Assembly: GCA_009694515.1 (NCBI GenBank)
Contig: SHUV01000001.1
Span: 1 to 64,000, forward strand
Source: Candidatus Planktophila sp.
Lineage (GTDB): Bacteria; Actinomycetota; Actinomycetes; Nanopelagicales; Nanopelagicaceae
DNA: 64,000 bases
Direction of reading: 5' to 3'
In this document: one piece after another, positions 10,890-19,090 of the stretch
Layout: every line of letters begins with the position of its first letter
Position numbering within the stretch: position 1 is the stretch's first letter
Translations under genes and position numbers: made by a program
Notes under the pieces: generated by a model
What the model was told of the DNA's origin: nothing
Database searches by the model: none
Seen by the model: only the letters and a program-made list of their open reading frames with translations

Positions 10890-11363
10890 ATGGCCACACA
10901 ATCTCCGGCGCAATTAATTATTGAAACCTTAGCTGCTCGCGGTCAGACACTTGCCGTTGCCGAATCTCTGACTGGTGGGGGACTTGGTTTCGCACTTACA
11001 CAGGTGCCGGGCGCATCTGCTGTTTTTCTTGGCGGCATCATTTCCTACACAACAGATGTCAAGGTGCGTGAACTTGGAGTTGGGCAATCAGTAATTGATC
11101 AACACAAAGTAGTCAGTGAAGAAGTGGCAATTGAAATGGCTGAGGGGGCAAAGAATAAGTTTGCAACTACCTGGGCGATTTCAACAACCGGCGTTGCCGG
11201 TCCCGGGGATTATCAAGGGGTGCGCGAAGGAACAGTCTGGATCGCAATCCGTGGGCCCATCAATCAAAGCCTGACGCTTACCCTGGATGGTGGGCGCGAT
11301 GGAGTGCGCCAAGGGGCTATATCCAGCGCAATCGGTACCTTTGCGCGTATCCTTATCTCTTAA
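10890..11363 (+). CDS. pncC: Nicotinamide-nucleotide amidase (CinA C-terminal domain protein)
   Basis: A 157-residue stand-alone CinA C-terminal (PncC) domain, which deamidates nicotinamide mononucleotide in pyridine-nucleotide recycling. The family segments '[10 protein letters not shown]' (24-33), '[11 protein letters not shown]' and 'STTGVAGPG' are intact. The N-terminal competence/damage domain of full-length CinA is absent, as is common in actinobacteria. It directly follows pgsA and precedes clgR. Confidence 0.93.
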   Translation: MATQSPAQLIIETLAARGQTLAVAESLTGGGLGFALTQVPGASAVFLGGIISYTTDVKVRELGVGQSVIDQHKVVSEEVAIEMAEGAKNKFATTWAISTTGVAGPGDYQGVREGTVWIAIRGPINQSLTLTLDGGRDGVRQGAISSAIGTFARILIS

Positions 11364-11394
11364 CGTGCAGTTGAGACTCGAAAGGAGCGTTGCC

Positions 11395-11661
11395 ATGGTT
11401 CTACTTCGCCAAGCAGTCGGTCACACACTTCGTAACGCTCGCACAAATCAATCTCGCACTCTTCGCGATGTCGCACGTGAAGCACGAGTCTCACTTGGTT
11501 ATCTCTCTGAGGTAGAGCGTGGACAGAAAGAAGCTTCCTCTGAACTTCTCAATGCAATCTGCGAAGCGCTCGGCCTGACTCTCTCTTCGGTCATGACCGG
11601 AGTAACTCACGAACTCGCATCTCGTGAAAGTGCAAAGCTCTCCGTTGTCGACGCAGCCTAA
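11395..11661 (+). CDS. clgR: ClgR-like XRE-family transcriptional regulator
   Basis: Small (88-residue) helix-turn-helix protein with '[20 protein letters not shown]' as its DNA-binding core. The pncC-clgR neighbourhood and the sequence match ClgR, which in Streptomyces, Corynebacterium and Mycobacterium activates clp protease and stress genes. I chose the ATG at 11395 because a GAAAGGAG ribosome-binding site lies just upstream. The frame stays open further upstream, but that part overlaps pncC and is not conserved-looking. Confidence 0.88.
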   Translation: MVLLRQAVGHTLRNARTNQSRTLRDVAREARVSLGYLSEVERGQKEASSELLNAICEALGLTLSSVMTGVTHELASRESAKLSVVDAA

Positions 11662-12172
11662 GTACCTATTGCAAGGCGGGATACACCGCCGTACCGAGAG
11701 CGCAATTCTCGAAGGAACAAAGAAACTTATTTCACAATTTGGCATCTCCAATATTTCAATGATTGAAATTGCTGATGCCTCTGAAGTATCTCGCGCCACT
11801 TTATATAACCACTACCGTGATAAGAGCGCGGTATTACTTGCCCTCTTAACTGCCGAAGTAGAACGACTTGTGGATTTGTCCCAGCGCTCTGGCACCCCAG
11901 CTGATGCGCTAGAAACTTTATCTCGTGAAGTCTCAGCTGATACCGCACTTGCTTCAATGAGAACACACGATGGGCAGATGCTAATTGCAATCATGTCTCA
12001 TGCCGAAAATCCGCTCTATCTCACACTTGCGAAATGCATCTATGGTGCAATCAAATCTGAAGCTGGGACAGGAGTTGCCATGCGCTGGCTCCTTGGCCAA
12101 GTCGTGCAACCAATAACTCCGAAACAATCACGCGAGCAGGCAGAGTTACTCGTCGATCGCACATTGTTTTAA
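11624..12172 (+). CDS. TetR-family transcriptional regulator
   Basis: The N-terminal HTH of TetR repressors is clear: '[33 protein letters not shown]' spans the recognition helix (residues about 40-72 from the GTG at 11624). The C-terminal ligand domain is short and not recognisable. The gene overlaps the 3' end of clgR by 38 nt in another frame. GTG 11624, GTG 11630 and TTG 11645 are all possible starts, so the true N-terminus is uncertain. No target operator is visible next to it. Confidence 0.82.
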   Translation: MKVQSSPLSTQPKYLLQGGIHRRTESAILEGTKKLISQFGISNISMIEIADASEVSRATLYNHYRDKSAVLLALLTAEVERLVDLSQRSGTPADALETLSREVSADTALASMRTHDGQMLIAIMSHAENPLYLTLAKCIYGAIKSEAGTGVAMRWLLGQVVQPITPKQSREQAELLVDRTLF

Positions 12173-12183
12173 GAGATTTCGCT

Positions 12184-12384
12184 ATGCGCATTTCAGATCT
12201 ACGGGAGCGCTTAACGCTCTCATTTGGTGAATCCTGGGCGCCATCTTTCGCACACGATATTGCCATTAGCGAGCTTGCATCTATGACAGTCAATGAGGCA
12301 CTTGCAGCCGGACGGGAGGCCGATGAAATCTGGCGGGCCGTATGTAAGCAGTGCCCGGTGGAAACCCAGAAGTACCGGTATTAA
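12184..12384 (+). CDS. DUF3046 family protein
   Basis: A 66-residue conserved actinobacterial protein. The pattern 'SFGESWAPSFAHD...TVNEALAAGREADEIWRAVC' is the DUF3046 signature. It usually sits immediately beside recA, as here (yaaA intervenes on the other strand). Its function is not known. The stop lies 3 nt from that of the convergent yaaA. Confidence 0.85.
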   Translation: MRISDLRERLTLSFGESWAPSFAHDIAISELASMTVNEALAAGREADEIWRAVCKQCPVETQKYRY

Positions 12385-12387
12385 GCC

Positions 12388-12942
12388 CTAAATGGCGATG
12401 ACCTCTAAGACCCAGGGCTGCTGACCATCAGCCGGTGTTAAGGCGCATGGGTATTTCTCAGAGACGATGGCATAGAGATCTTCCGGTGTCTTGGCTATTG
12501 CGCGAGATTGCAGCAGCCAACGCGTGATTTCTCCGCGGGTCTTTTTCGACATATGAGTCACCACCGTGCGCACGCCATTAACGACCGTTGAAACCTTTAC
12601 CTCCACGGTGATATCAGTAGGTGCTGTCCACACGCTCTTATAGGTCGAGGAGCGGCAGTCGATAATGAGCTGGCGCTCACGTAAATCAAGTGCTGTGGCC
12701 ACACCAGGCCGCATCGCCTTGTTATCAATCTTGCACTTGTAGCTCTCAATGCGCTCACTTGGCCCAATAGCCCCGTATTTGGCAGAGATAATGGCGATCA
12801 CCGATTCACCGCGCTTCTTGGCCGCGGGCGTGAGGGTGGGCCAATCCAGCGCCTGATAGAGGACCCCGGTATAAACCGAGATCGCAGGGGTGGGTTTAGT
12901 GGTCGCAAGCTTCTTCTCTGACGGGGGAAGCAGGATCAACAT
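12388..12942 (-). CDS. yaaA: YaaA family peroxide-stress protein (UPF0246)
   Basis: Matches the YaaA/DUF328 family: N-terminus '[12 protein letters not shown]', then '[11 protein letters not shown]' and the '[16 protein letters not shown]' segment. In E. coli YaaA lowers intracellular iron and limits Fenton damage after peroxide stress. I start it at the ATG at 12942, since family members begin with MLILLxPSE and a TAGGGT box sits 7 nt before this ATG. A GTG 9 nt upstream is possible but less likely. At 184 residues it is shorter than the E. coli protein but similar to actinobacterial ones. Confidence 0.85.
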   Translation of the reverse strand: MLILLPPSEKKLATTKPTPAISVYTGVLYQALDWPTLTPAAKKRGESVIAIISAKYGAIGPSERIESYKCKIDNKAMRPGVATALDLRERQLIIDCRSSTYKSVWTAPTDITVEVKVSTVVNGVRTVVTHMSKKTRGEITRWLLQSRAIAKTPEDLYAIVSEKYPCALTPADGQQPWVLEVIAI

Positions 12943-12949
12943 GCGACAC

Positions 12950-12955
12950 ACCCTA
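12950..12955 (-). promoter_or_regulatory. Leaderless -10 box of yaaA
   Basis: On the minus strand TAGGGT is followed by 7 nt and the yaaA ATG. This supports the ATG at 12942 over the upstream GTG. Confidence 0.5.
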
Positions 12956-12980
12956 CTTGTCGGTGGCTGCTAATAAGGTT

Positions 12981-12994
12981 CGAACAGATGTTCG
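12981..12994. promoter_or_regulatory. LexA (SOS) box of recA
   Basis: CGAAC-AGAT-GTTCG is a perfect palindrome with the actinobacterial/Gram-positive LexA consensus CGAAC(N4)GTTCG. A TATAGT -10-like box starts 3 nt downstream (12997-13002), so bound LexA would cover the recA promoter. It is also about 40 nt upstream of yaaA on the other strand, which could place yaaA under partial SOS control. Confidence 0.88.
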
Positions 12995-13143
12995 GATATA
13001 GTTTCCCTGCACAACCAGAGCGGTGCTCAGCTTCCGCCCACAGCGTCTCCATAACGCCACGGGCCGTAGCAGAGAATTCCGTACCTTCTGGGCCAACTAC
13101 CAACGGTGGCGCTCGCCAACGTTCGAGATATAAGGAGAAGACA

Positions 13144-14223
13144 GTGGCTGCTGAAAAATCAAAGCCTGAAGATAACAAATCATCTGACCGTCAAAAGGCG
13201 TTAGATACCGCACTTGCCCAAATCGAACGTCAATTTGGTAAAGGCTCAGTAATGAAGATGTCAGATCGACAAGCACAGGTAATCGAAGTGATTCCAACTG
13301 GTTCTATCGCATTAGATATCGCACTTGGAATCGGTGGCCTGCCACGTGGACGCATCGTTGAAATTTATGGACCAGAATCTTCCGGTAAGACAACTCTTAC
13401 CTTGCACGCAATCGCAAATGCCCAGAAAGCTGGCGGCATCTGCGCATTTATCGATGCCGAGCACGCATTCGATGCTGAGTATGCAAAGAAGCTTGGCGTT
13501 GATATCGACGCACTTCTTGTCTCACAGCCAGATACTGGTGAGCAAGCACTTGAAATCATGGACATGCTCATTCGTTCCGGAGCACTTGATCTTGTTGTAG
13601 TCGACTCAGTTGCAGCGCTGGTACCACGCGCTGAAATTGAAGGCGAGATGGGCGATTCCCATATGGGCTTGCAGGCACGCCTGATGTCACAAGCACTTCG
13701 AAAGATTACTGGCGCACTGCATCAATCAAAGACGACAGCAATCTTTATCAATCAGCTTCGCGAAAAGATCGGTGTCTTTTTTGGTTCACCTGAGACAACA
13801 ACAGGTGGAAAGGCCCTGAAGTTCTACGCTTCAGTCCGTCTTGATATCCGCCGTATTGAAACACTCAAAGAGGGAACGGAATCTGTCGGTAACCGTACTC
13901 GCGTTAAAGTGGTGAAGAACAAGATGGCGCCACCATTTAAGCAAGCAGAGTTTGACATCATCTACGGTGTGGGAATCTCCCGCGAAGGATCAATCATTGA
14001 CATGGGCGTAGAGCTCGGAATCGTGAAGAAGTCCGGTGCTTGGTACACATACGAGGCAGATCAACTAGGGCAAGGTAAAGAGAATTCACGTGCATTCCTT
14101 ATCAATAACCCAGATCTAGCTAACGAGATAGAGTCAAAGATTCGCGCCAGCTTCGTACCTGTTGAAGTCGATGCAGCTCTCATTGCTGAAATCGATGAAG
14201 CTGCAGCAGAGGTTGACTTCTAA
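13144..14223 (+). CDS. recA: Recombinase RecA
   Basis: RecA forms the ATP-dependent filament for homologous recombination and activates LexA self-cleavage. Walker [10 protein letters not shown] is at residues 76-84, with family segments '[15 protein letters not shown]', '[23 protein letters not shown]' and the '[13 protein letters not shown]' L2-region start. I chose the GTG at 13144 (359 residues), which has an AAGGAG site 6 nt upstream. The frame is open back to 12988, but that ATG lies inside the LexA box and the intervening 52 codons do not look coding. A leader of about 135 nt separates the promoter from the start. Confidence 0.98.
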   Translation: MAAEKSKPEDNKSSDRQKALDTALAQIERQFGKGSVMKMSDRQAQVIEVIPTGSIALDIALGIGGLPRGRIVEIYGPESSGKTTLTLHAIANAQKAGGICAFIDAEHAFDAEYAKKLGVDIDALLVSQPDTGEQALEIMDMLIRSGALDLVVVDSVAALVPRAEIEGEMGDSHMGLQARLMSQALRKITGALHQSKTTAIFINQLREKIGVFFGSPETTTGGKALKFYASVRLDIRRIETLKEGTESVGNRTRVKVVKNKMAPPFKQAEFDIIYGVGISREGSIIDMGVELGIVKKSGAWYTYEADQLGQGKENSRAFLINNPDLANEIESKIRASFVPVEVDAALIAEIDEAAAEVDF

Positions 14224-14729
14224 TTTCACTGCAATTTGCAAAGGTTGAGAGAGGCGAGGGCTCTGACCCTTACGAAGTAGCTCACGCAATTGCGCTCAAC
14301 GCACTTGTGACCCGAGCGAAAAGTAAGGGCGAGCTTCTCGCTCATCTTAAAACCCGTGGCGTAGAAGATGATGTGGCGCACGCTGTCATATTTCGTCTGC
14401 AGGAGAGCGGACTAGTTAATGATCGCGAATTCGCCCTTGCCTGGGCCACCTCGCGACATGAGCATAAGAAGATTTCAAAGCGCATCATTGCGGGGGAGCT
14501 TCGTCAAAAAGGCGTTACGCAAGAGCAGATTGATGAGGCACTTGATGGCATCGATGACGAATCTGAATACCGATCAGCCTTTGAACTTGGCTTCAAGAAA
14601 TACAACACCATGTCACGACTGGCACCTGATGTGCAGGTTCGCCGCATTCAATCGCTCTTGGCCCGCAAAGGTTTTAACTTCACCATTATTTCTCGAGTGC
14701 TCAAAGAACTTGATTTAATTAATAACTAA
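14223..14729 (+). CDS. recX: Regulatory protein RecX (start codon probably non-canonical)
   Basis: RecX binds RecA filaments and limits their activity, and it follows recA in many bacteria. Triple-helix repeats typical of RecX are visible: 'KSKGELLAHLKTRGVEDDVAHAVIFRL', 'DREFALAWATSR' and 'KGVTQEQIDEAL'. Family-like sequence ('SDPYEVAHAIALNAL') continues upstream of the first ordinary start (GTG 14307), while an in-frame stop at 14214 bars extension into recA. Only ATT (14223) or CTG (14229) could begin the full protein. ATT overlaps the recA stop as TAATT, and AGAGGT lies 9 nt before it. With GTG 14307 the protein would be only 140 residues. Confidence 0.85.
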   Translation: MSLQFAKVERGEGSDPYEVAHAIALNALVTRAKSKGELLAHLKTRGVEDDVAHAVIFRLQESGLVNDREFALAWATSRHEHKKISKRIIAGELRQKGVTQEQIDEALDGIDDESEYRSAFELGFKKYNTMSRLAPDVQVRRIQSLLARKGFNFTIISRVLKELDLINN

Positions 14730-15449
14730 CTACTTACCTGATTTCAGATGTTCGCTCAATCGTTCGGCCGTTGCCACAACTGCAGCGGCATGTAGTCGGC
14801 CAGGCTGGCGGCCAAGTCTTTCAATAGGTCCGCTAATAGAGACAGCTGCAATAACTTTTCCATTAGGTCCGCGCACGGGGGCGGAGACAGATGCAACGCC
14901 GGCTTCACGTTCACCAACAGATTGCGCCCAACCGCGTCTGCGATCTGCAGCTAGATGCGCTGCTGTGTATCTAGCATTTTTAAGCCCGCGATGAATTTTC
15001 TCTGAATCTTCCCAGGCCATCAAAATTTGGGCCGCAGATCCTGCCTGCATCGTCAGTGATGCACCAATTGGGACAGAGTCACGAAGACCAGATAAACGCT
15101 CTGCTACCGCAACACAGATTCGAATATCACCTTGGCGACGATACAGTTGGGCTGATTCTCCGGTCGCATCGCGCAGTGCGGCAAGTGCTGGTGTTGCCAC
15201 TGCAATTAGGCGATCTTCACCGGCAGCAGCTGCTAATTCACCTGAACGGGCTCCAATAATGAAACGACCATTAAGATCACGTGCTACTAGCTGATGAAAT
15301 TCCAGGGCAACGGCGAGCCTATGAGCTGTGGGACGGGCGATTCCCGTGGCGGCAACGAGTTCGGCCAAGGAGTGAGGCCCTGATTCAAGAGTGGCCAGGA
15401 TATATACGGCTTTATCTAAGACGCCGACTCCGCTATTCTTCTTATCCAC
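14730..15449 (-). CDS. IclR-family regulator, probably of leuCD (LtbR/NdgR type)
   Basis: A 239-residue IclR-type regulator: winged HTH near residues 8-65 ('VLDKAVYILATLESGPHSLAELVAATGIARPTAHRL') and a C-terminal ligand-binding domain. It is divergent from leuC, the arrangement of Corynebacterium LtbR and Streptomyces NdgR, which control leucine/tryptophan genes. That makes leuCD its likely target, by inference. The start is GTG and leaderless (TAATAT 6 nt upstream, TTGCGT 17 bp further). The stop codon directly abuts the recX stop with no gap. Confidence 0.9.
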   Translation of the reverse strand: MDKKNSGVGVLDKAVYILATLESGPHSLAELVAATGIARPTAHRLAVALEFHQLVARDLNGRFIIGARSGELAAAAGEDRLIAVATPALAALRDATGESAQLYRRQGDIRICVAVAERLSGLRDSVPIGASLTMQAGSAAQILMAWEDSEKIHRGLKNARYTAAHLAADRRRGWAQSVGEREAGVASVSAPVRGPNGKVIAAVSISGPIERLGRQPGRLHAAAVVATAERLSEHLKSGK

Positions 15450-15476
15450 AGAATGATATTAGCATCCCATTCTGTG
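15447..15476. promoter_or_regulatory. Inverted repeat between the IclR gene and leuC (likely operator)
   Basis: Perfect 9-bp arms CACAGAATG (15447-15455) and CATTCTGTG (15468-15476) flank 12 bp that contain the regulator's own -10 box. The right arm lies in the -10/-35 spacer of the probable leuC promoter (TATAGT at 15485-15490). One bound protein could therefore act on both divergent promoters. Confidence 0.7.
15456..15461 (-). promoter_or_regulatory. Leaderless -10 box of the IclR-family gene
   Basis: TAATAT on the minus strand, 6 nt before the GTG start. A TTGCGT -35-like box sits exactly 17 bp upstream (15479-15484). Confidence 0.65.
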
Positions 15477-15519
15477 AGACGCAATATAGTTATCGATTAG
15501 TTGAGGAGCACCAGAGATT

Positions 15520-16911
15520 ATGGGTAAAACACTCGCGGAGAAGATTTGGGATGACCATATCGTTCGTAGCGCAGAAGGTGAACCTGATCTGCTATATATC
15601 GATCTGCATCTGATTCATGAAGTGACAAGTCCACAAGCATTCGATGGACTGCGTCTTGCAGGTCGGCCAGTGCGTCGGGCAGATTTGACAATTGCAACCG
15701 AAGATCACAACACGCCAACACTAGATATTCTCAAGCCAATTGCTGATCCGGTTTCAAAGTTGCAGATTGATACCTTGCGCAGCAATGCTAAAGAATTTGG
15801 TATTCGACTTCACTCGCTAGGAGATGCCGACCAAGGCGTGGTCCATGTTGTTGGCCCGCAGCTTGGAATCACACAGCCAGGTATGACCATTGTTTGTGGA
15901 GATTCACATACTTCCACCCACGGTGCATTTGGCGCAATCGCATTTGGTATTGGTACCTCAGAAGTAGAACACGTTCTTGCAACACAGACACTGCCATCAC
16001 GTCGACCAAAGACGATGGCAATCAATGTTGAGGGAACACTCAAAACTGGCGTGAGTGCGAAAGATATTATTCTCGCCATTATCGCTCAGATCGGTACCGG
16101 CGGCGGCCAGGGATACATTATTGAATACCGCGGTTCCGCTATCCGGGCACTTTCTATGGAAGGTCGCATGACAGTCTGTAACATGTCTATTGAAGCTGGA
16201 GCGCGTGCTGGTCTTATTGCGCCAGATCAGAAGACATTTGATTACATCAAGGGCAAGCCACATGCACCGCAGGATTTCGAAAGCGCGCAAAGTTATTGGC
16301 AGAGCTTGTATACAGATGCTGATGCAAAGTTCGATGTTGAAATCACAATCAATGCAGATGAGCTAGAGCCATTTGTCACATGGGGCACTAACCCAGGACA
16401 AGGACTACCGCTGAATGCTTCCGTTCCAAACCCGGCTGAGATTAAAGATGCAGAAGAGCGTGGAGCCGCCGAACGCGCTCTGCAATATATGGGACTTGTA
16501 GCTGGAACACCCCTGAAAAAGATAGCGATTGACACTGTTTTCTTGGGTTCTTGCACCAATGGTCGGATCGAAGATTTACGTGCCGCCGCTTCAGTTTTGG
16601 AAGGCAAGAAGATTGCATCGACGCTACGCATGCTGGTAGTTCCTGGCTCCGAGCGAGTACGTCAGCAAGCAATGACGGAGGGGCTAGATAAAGTCTTTAC
16701 CGATGCTGGCGCTGAATGGCGTAATGCTGGATGTTCCATGTGCTTGGGCATGAACCCAGATCAACTTGCCGTCGGCGAGCGTTCGGCATCTACCTCTAAT
16801 AGAAACTTTGAAGGGCGACAAGGAAAAGGCGGACGCACCCACCTGGTTAGCCCACTAGTTGCTGCAGCAACAGCCATTCGCGGCACACTTTCATCACCGG
16901 CAGATTTGTAA
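15520..16911 (+). CDS. leuC: 3-isopropylmalate dehydratase large subunit
   Basis: LeuC is the Fe-S subunit of isopropylmalate isomerase in leucine synthesis. The three cluster cysteines are at C345 ('GSCTNGR') and C405/C408 ('CSMCLG'). Other family segments are 'DHNTPT' and '[13 protein letters not shown]'. The length of 463 residues is standard. A GAGGAG ribosome-binding site precedes the ATG. leuD follows after 14 nt. Confidence 0.97.
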   Translation: MGKTLAEKIWDDHIVRSAEGEPDLLYIDLHLIHEVTSPQAFDGLRLAGRPVRRADLTIATEDHNTPTLDILKPIADPVSKLQIDTLRSNAKEFGIRLHSLGDADQGVVHVVGPQLGITQPGMTIVCGDSHTSTHGAFGAIAFGIGTSEVEHVLATQTLPSRRPKTMAINVEGTLKTGVSAKDIILAIIAQIGTGGGQGYIIEYRGSAIRALSMEGRMTVCNMSIEAGARAGLIAPDQKTFDYIKGKPHAPQDFESAQSYWQSLYTDADAKFDVEITINADELEPFVTWGTNPGQGLPLNASVPNPAEIKDAEERGAAERALQYMGLVAGTPLKKIAIDTVFLGSCTNGRIEDLRAAASVLEGKKIASTLRMLVVPGSERVRQQAMTEGLDKVFTDAGAEWRNAGCSMCLGMNPDQLAVGERSASTSNRNFEGRQGKGGRTHLVSPLVAAATAIRGTLSSPADL

Positions 16912-16925
16912 GAGAGGCAAAGAAA

Positions 16926-17525
16926 ATGGAAAAATTCATTAAACATACCGGAACCGGAGTTCCGCTTCGCCGCAGCAATGTTGATACCGATCAGATCATC
17001 CCGGCTGTCTATTTAAAGCGCGTGACACGTAGTGGCTTCGAAGATGGTCTCTTCTCGGCCTGGCGCTTAGATCCTGAATTTGTATTTAATAAGCAAGAGT
17101 TCAAGAGCGGCACCGTGCTTGTGGCCGGGCCAGAGTTTGGAACCGGATCATCGCGCGAGCATGCAGTCTGGGCGCTACAAAACTACGGTTTCAAGGTAGT
17201 GATATCAAGTCGCTTTGCTGATATCTTCCGAAACAACTCCCTCAAAGGTGGGTTACTGACCGTCATAGTTGGGCAAGCGGTCGTCGACGCTCTCTGGGAT
17301 GCAATCGAGAGTGATCCAACTACTTCAATTACCGTCGACCTTGAGGCGCGCACAGTTTCCTATAACGCCATCACGGTGAGCTTTGAACTCGATGATTACA
17401 CTCGCTGGCGCCTGATGGAGGGGCTAGATGACATCGGATTAACCTTGAAGCACACTGATTCCATCGACGCCTTTGAAGCAAAACGCCCTGCATATAAGCC
17501 AAAGACGCTACCTATTCGGGTGTAA
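16926..17525 (+). CDS. leuD: 3-isopropylmalate dehydratase small subunit
   Basis: LeuD carries the swivel domain that completes the isomerase active site with LeuC. It is 199 residues long, with '[14 protein letters not shown]' near residues 20-33, the loop '[13 protein letters not shown]' that binds substrate, and '[17 protein letters not shown]'. It is co-transcribed with leuC and has a GAGAGG-type site upstream. A hairpin with a T-run follows about 60 nt downstream. Confidence 0.97.
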   Translation: MEKFIKHTGTGVPLRRSNVDTDQIIPAVYLKRVTRSGFEDGLFSAWRLDPEFVFNKQEFKSGTVLVAGPEFGTGSSREHAVWALQNYGFKVVISSRFADIFRNNSLKGGLLTVIVGQAVVDALWDAIESDPTTSITVDLEARTVSYNAITVSFELDDYTRWRLMEGLDDIGLTLKHTDSIDAFEAKRPAYKPKTLPIRV

Positions 17526-17585
17526 CACCTCGGTGAACGAGAAAATGAGCGTGTAGTAATGCTTTTTTTCAAGGGGTGAGTGGGA

Positions 17586-17628
17586 TGTGCAAAACCCTCA
17601 ATTAATGAATGAGAGTTTTTTATGCACA
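17586..17628 (+). terminator. Probable terminator after leuCD
   Basis: An imperfect hairpin in the leuD-hup gap. The outer arms are TGTGCA (17586-17591) and TGCACA (17623-17628). The inner arms are AAAACcCTC and GAGaGTTTT, with a T6 run at 17616-17621. It also fits as a weak terminator in the reverse direction. Confidence 0.5.
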
Positions 17629-17705
17629 AATAAGCAATTTTTGGGGAAATAATTCGTTGCGACACGCACGCTTTAATAACGCTCTCACCCCATGAATAGG
17701 TTTAT

Positions 17706-17749
17706 GTTTTACGCAGTTAGGCAAAAGCTTAATTATTTAAGCGTAAAAC
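17706..17749 (+). promoter_or_regulatory. Leader inverted repeats before hup
   Basis: GTTTTACGC (17706-17714) and GCGTAAAAC (17741-17749) are perfect 9-bp arms. Inside, GCTTAA (17727-17732) and TTAAGC (17737-17742) form a second, mutually exclusive hairpin. The structure ends 21 nt before the hup ATG and could be an operator or a leader fold that controls HU synthesis. Confidence 0.45.
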
Positions 17750-17770
17750 TTCTCATTAAGGGGAAACTGA

Positions 17771-18235
17771 ATGAATAAGGCCCAGTTCATCGCTGCGTTG
17801 GCCCCACACTTCAACGGCAGCAAGAAAGATGCAGCACACGCTGTAGATGTAGTTTTTGACACAATCGTTCGTAATATGTCAGCCGGAAACGACGTCATGA
17901 TCAACGATTTCGGTAAGTTCAAGAAGGTTGATCGCAAGGCACGTATGGGTCGTAACCCATTCACAGGCGAGACAATCAAGATCAAGGCGTCAAAGAAGGC
18001 ACGTTTCCTTCCTGCAAAGGCACTTAAGGAAATTATTGCTGGAGATCGCAAGCTTGGTCCAGCGCCTAAGCCAGAAGTTAAGGCAGCACCTAAGGCAGCA
18101 GCGAAGAAAGCTGTAGCTAAGAAGAAGGTTGCTAAGAAGTCTCCTGCGAAGAAGAAGCCAGCGGCTAAGAAGAAGGCTGCTAAGAAGGCTCCTGCAAAGC
18201 GCAAGCCAGCAAAGAAGGCAGTTAAGAGACGTTAA
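17771..18235 (+). CDS. hup: HU-family DNA-binding protein with lysine-rich C-terminal tail
   Basis: Nucleoid protein of 154 residues. Residues 1-90 are a normal HU fold ('MNKAQFIAALAPHFNGSKKDAAHAVD' and the DNA-binding arm 'RMGRNPFTGETIKI'). The remaining 60 or so residues form a histone-H1-like tail of K/A/P repeats with AAKK, PAKK and KKAV units. This two-part architecture is typical of actinobacterial HupB. AAGGGG precedes the ATG by about 8 nt. It is monocistronic, with terminator-like hairpins on both sides. Confidence 0.95.
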   Translation: MNKAQFIAALAPHFNGSKKDAAHAVDVVFDTIVRNMSAGNDVMINDFGKFKKVDRKARMGRNPFTGETIKIKASKKARFLPAKALKEIIAGDRKLGPAPKPEVKAAPKAAAKKAVAKKKVAKKSPAKKKPAAKKKAAKKAPAKRKPAKKAVKRR

Positions 18236-18251
18236 TTCTTAACACTTTTAT

Positions 18252-18290
18252 CAAGAAGGAGTCTTGCGAAAGCAGGGCTCCTTCTTGCTT
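18252..18290 (+). terminator. Hairpin terminator after hup
   Basis: Perfect 10-bp stem: CAAGAAGGAG (18252-18261) pairs with CTCCTTCTTG (18278-18287), with a 16-nt loop. The T-tract behind it is short (CTTTCC), so termination may be incomplete. Confidence 0.7.
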
Positions 18291-18297
18291 TCCCCGT

Positions 18298-18303
18298 TAC
18301 CAT
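18298..18303 (+). promoter_or_regulatory. Leaderless -10 box of plsC
   Basis: TACCAT, then 7 nt, then the plsC ATG. Confidence 0.55.
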
Positions 18304-18310
18304 AGCGAAC

Positions 18311-19090
18311 ATGGCAGAGTTCAAGCTTTCTTATGAACCGCCACGTGGTTTTCCACTAGGCACAAATCTCACCTATAAAGTCTTTGCAGCTATTTTGATT
18401 CCAATTTTCAATCTCTTCATGAGTCGAGATTGGAAAGGGGCACAGAATATTCCGGCTGATGGCAGAGTCATCGTCGCAAGCAATCACATGTCCTATCTCG
18501 ATGTCCTGGTCTTCACGCACTTTCTTTTTCGAAATGGCAGAGCCCCTCGATATCTCGGAAAAGTGGGGGTATTTAGAGTTCCTGTAGTTGGCAGGATTCT
18601 TTTAGCATCTGGTCAGATTCCGGTTGAACGAGAAACTATCGATGCTAAAAATGCCGTTGATCACGCAAAGATTCTGCTGGAGTCCGGACATATGCTCGGT
18701 GTTTATCCGGAAGGAACTCTTACCCGGGATGGGCAGATGTGGCCCATGATTGCCAAGACGGGATGTGCCCGCCTTGCGCTAGAAACAGATACGCCCGTCA
18801 TCCCAATTGCGCAGTGGGGCTCGCAACTTGTCGTTCCGAATTACACAAAGCGAGTAAGACTCTTTCCGCGCAAGACGATTGTCATTAGGGCTGGTAAGCC
18901 GGTCGATCTCTCGCCTTGGAAAGGAAAGCACGAGGACCCCCAGGTGCTGATTGAAGCAACAGCTAAAATCATGCGAGAAATTACCGTCCTGCTGGAAGAT
19001 ATTCGTGGTGAGAAGCGACCTGAAGTAATCTTTGACCCGCACACATCAGATCTTCCACGGATAGGTAACTTTAAGAAGAAGAGAGCATGA
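18311..19090 (+). CDS. plsC: 1-acyl-sn-glycerol-3-phosphate acyltransferase
   Basis: Membrane-associated acyltransferase making phosphatidic acid. The catalytic HX4D box is H59 to D64 ('NHMSYLD') and the substrate box 'YPEGTLTRDG' is near residues 131-141. The length is 259 residues, with a hydrophobic helix near 24-37. The stop overlaps gpsA by 4 nt, and gpsA makes the glycerol-3-phosphate that feeds this pathway. Other PlsC-like acyltransferases share these motifs, but the gpsA linkage supports the call. Confidence 0.92.
   Translation: MAEFKLSYEPPRGFPLGTNLTYKVFAAILIPIFNLFMSRDWKGAQNIPADGRVIVASNHMSYLDVLVFTHFLFRNGRAPRYLGKVGVFRVPVVGRILLASGQIPVERETIDAKNAVDHAKILLESGHMLGVYPEGTLTRDGQMWPMIAKTGCARLALETDTPVIPIAQWGSQLVVPNYTKRVRLFPRKTIVIRAGKPVDLSPWKGKHEDPQVLIEATAKIMREITVLLEDIRGEKRPEVIFDPHTSDLPRIGNFKKKRA

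Noticed and set aside
12988-13143. Upstream extension of the recA reading frame (52 codons, ATG at 12988)
   Set aside because: The ATG lies inside the LexA box and the translated segment is not RecA-like. The GTG at 13144 has a clear AAGGAG site.
18041-18235. DNA repeat array at the 3' end of hup
   Set aside because: The repetition reflects Lys/Ala codons of the protein tail, not a CRISPR or satellite.
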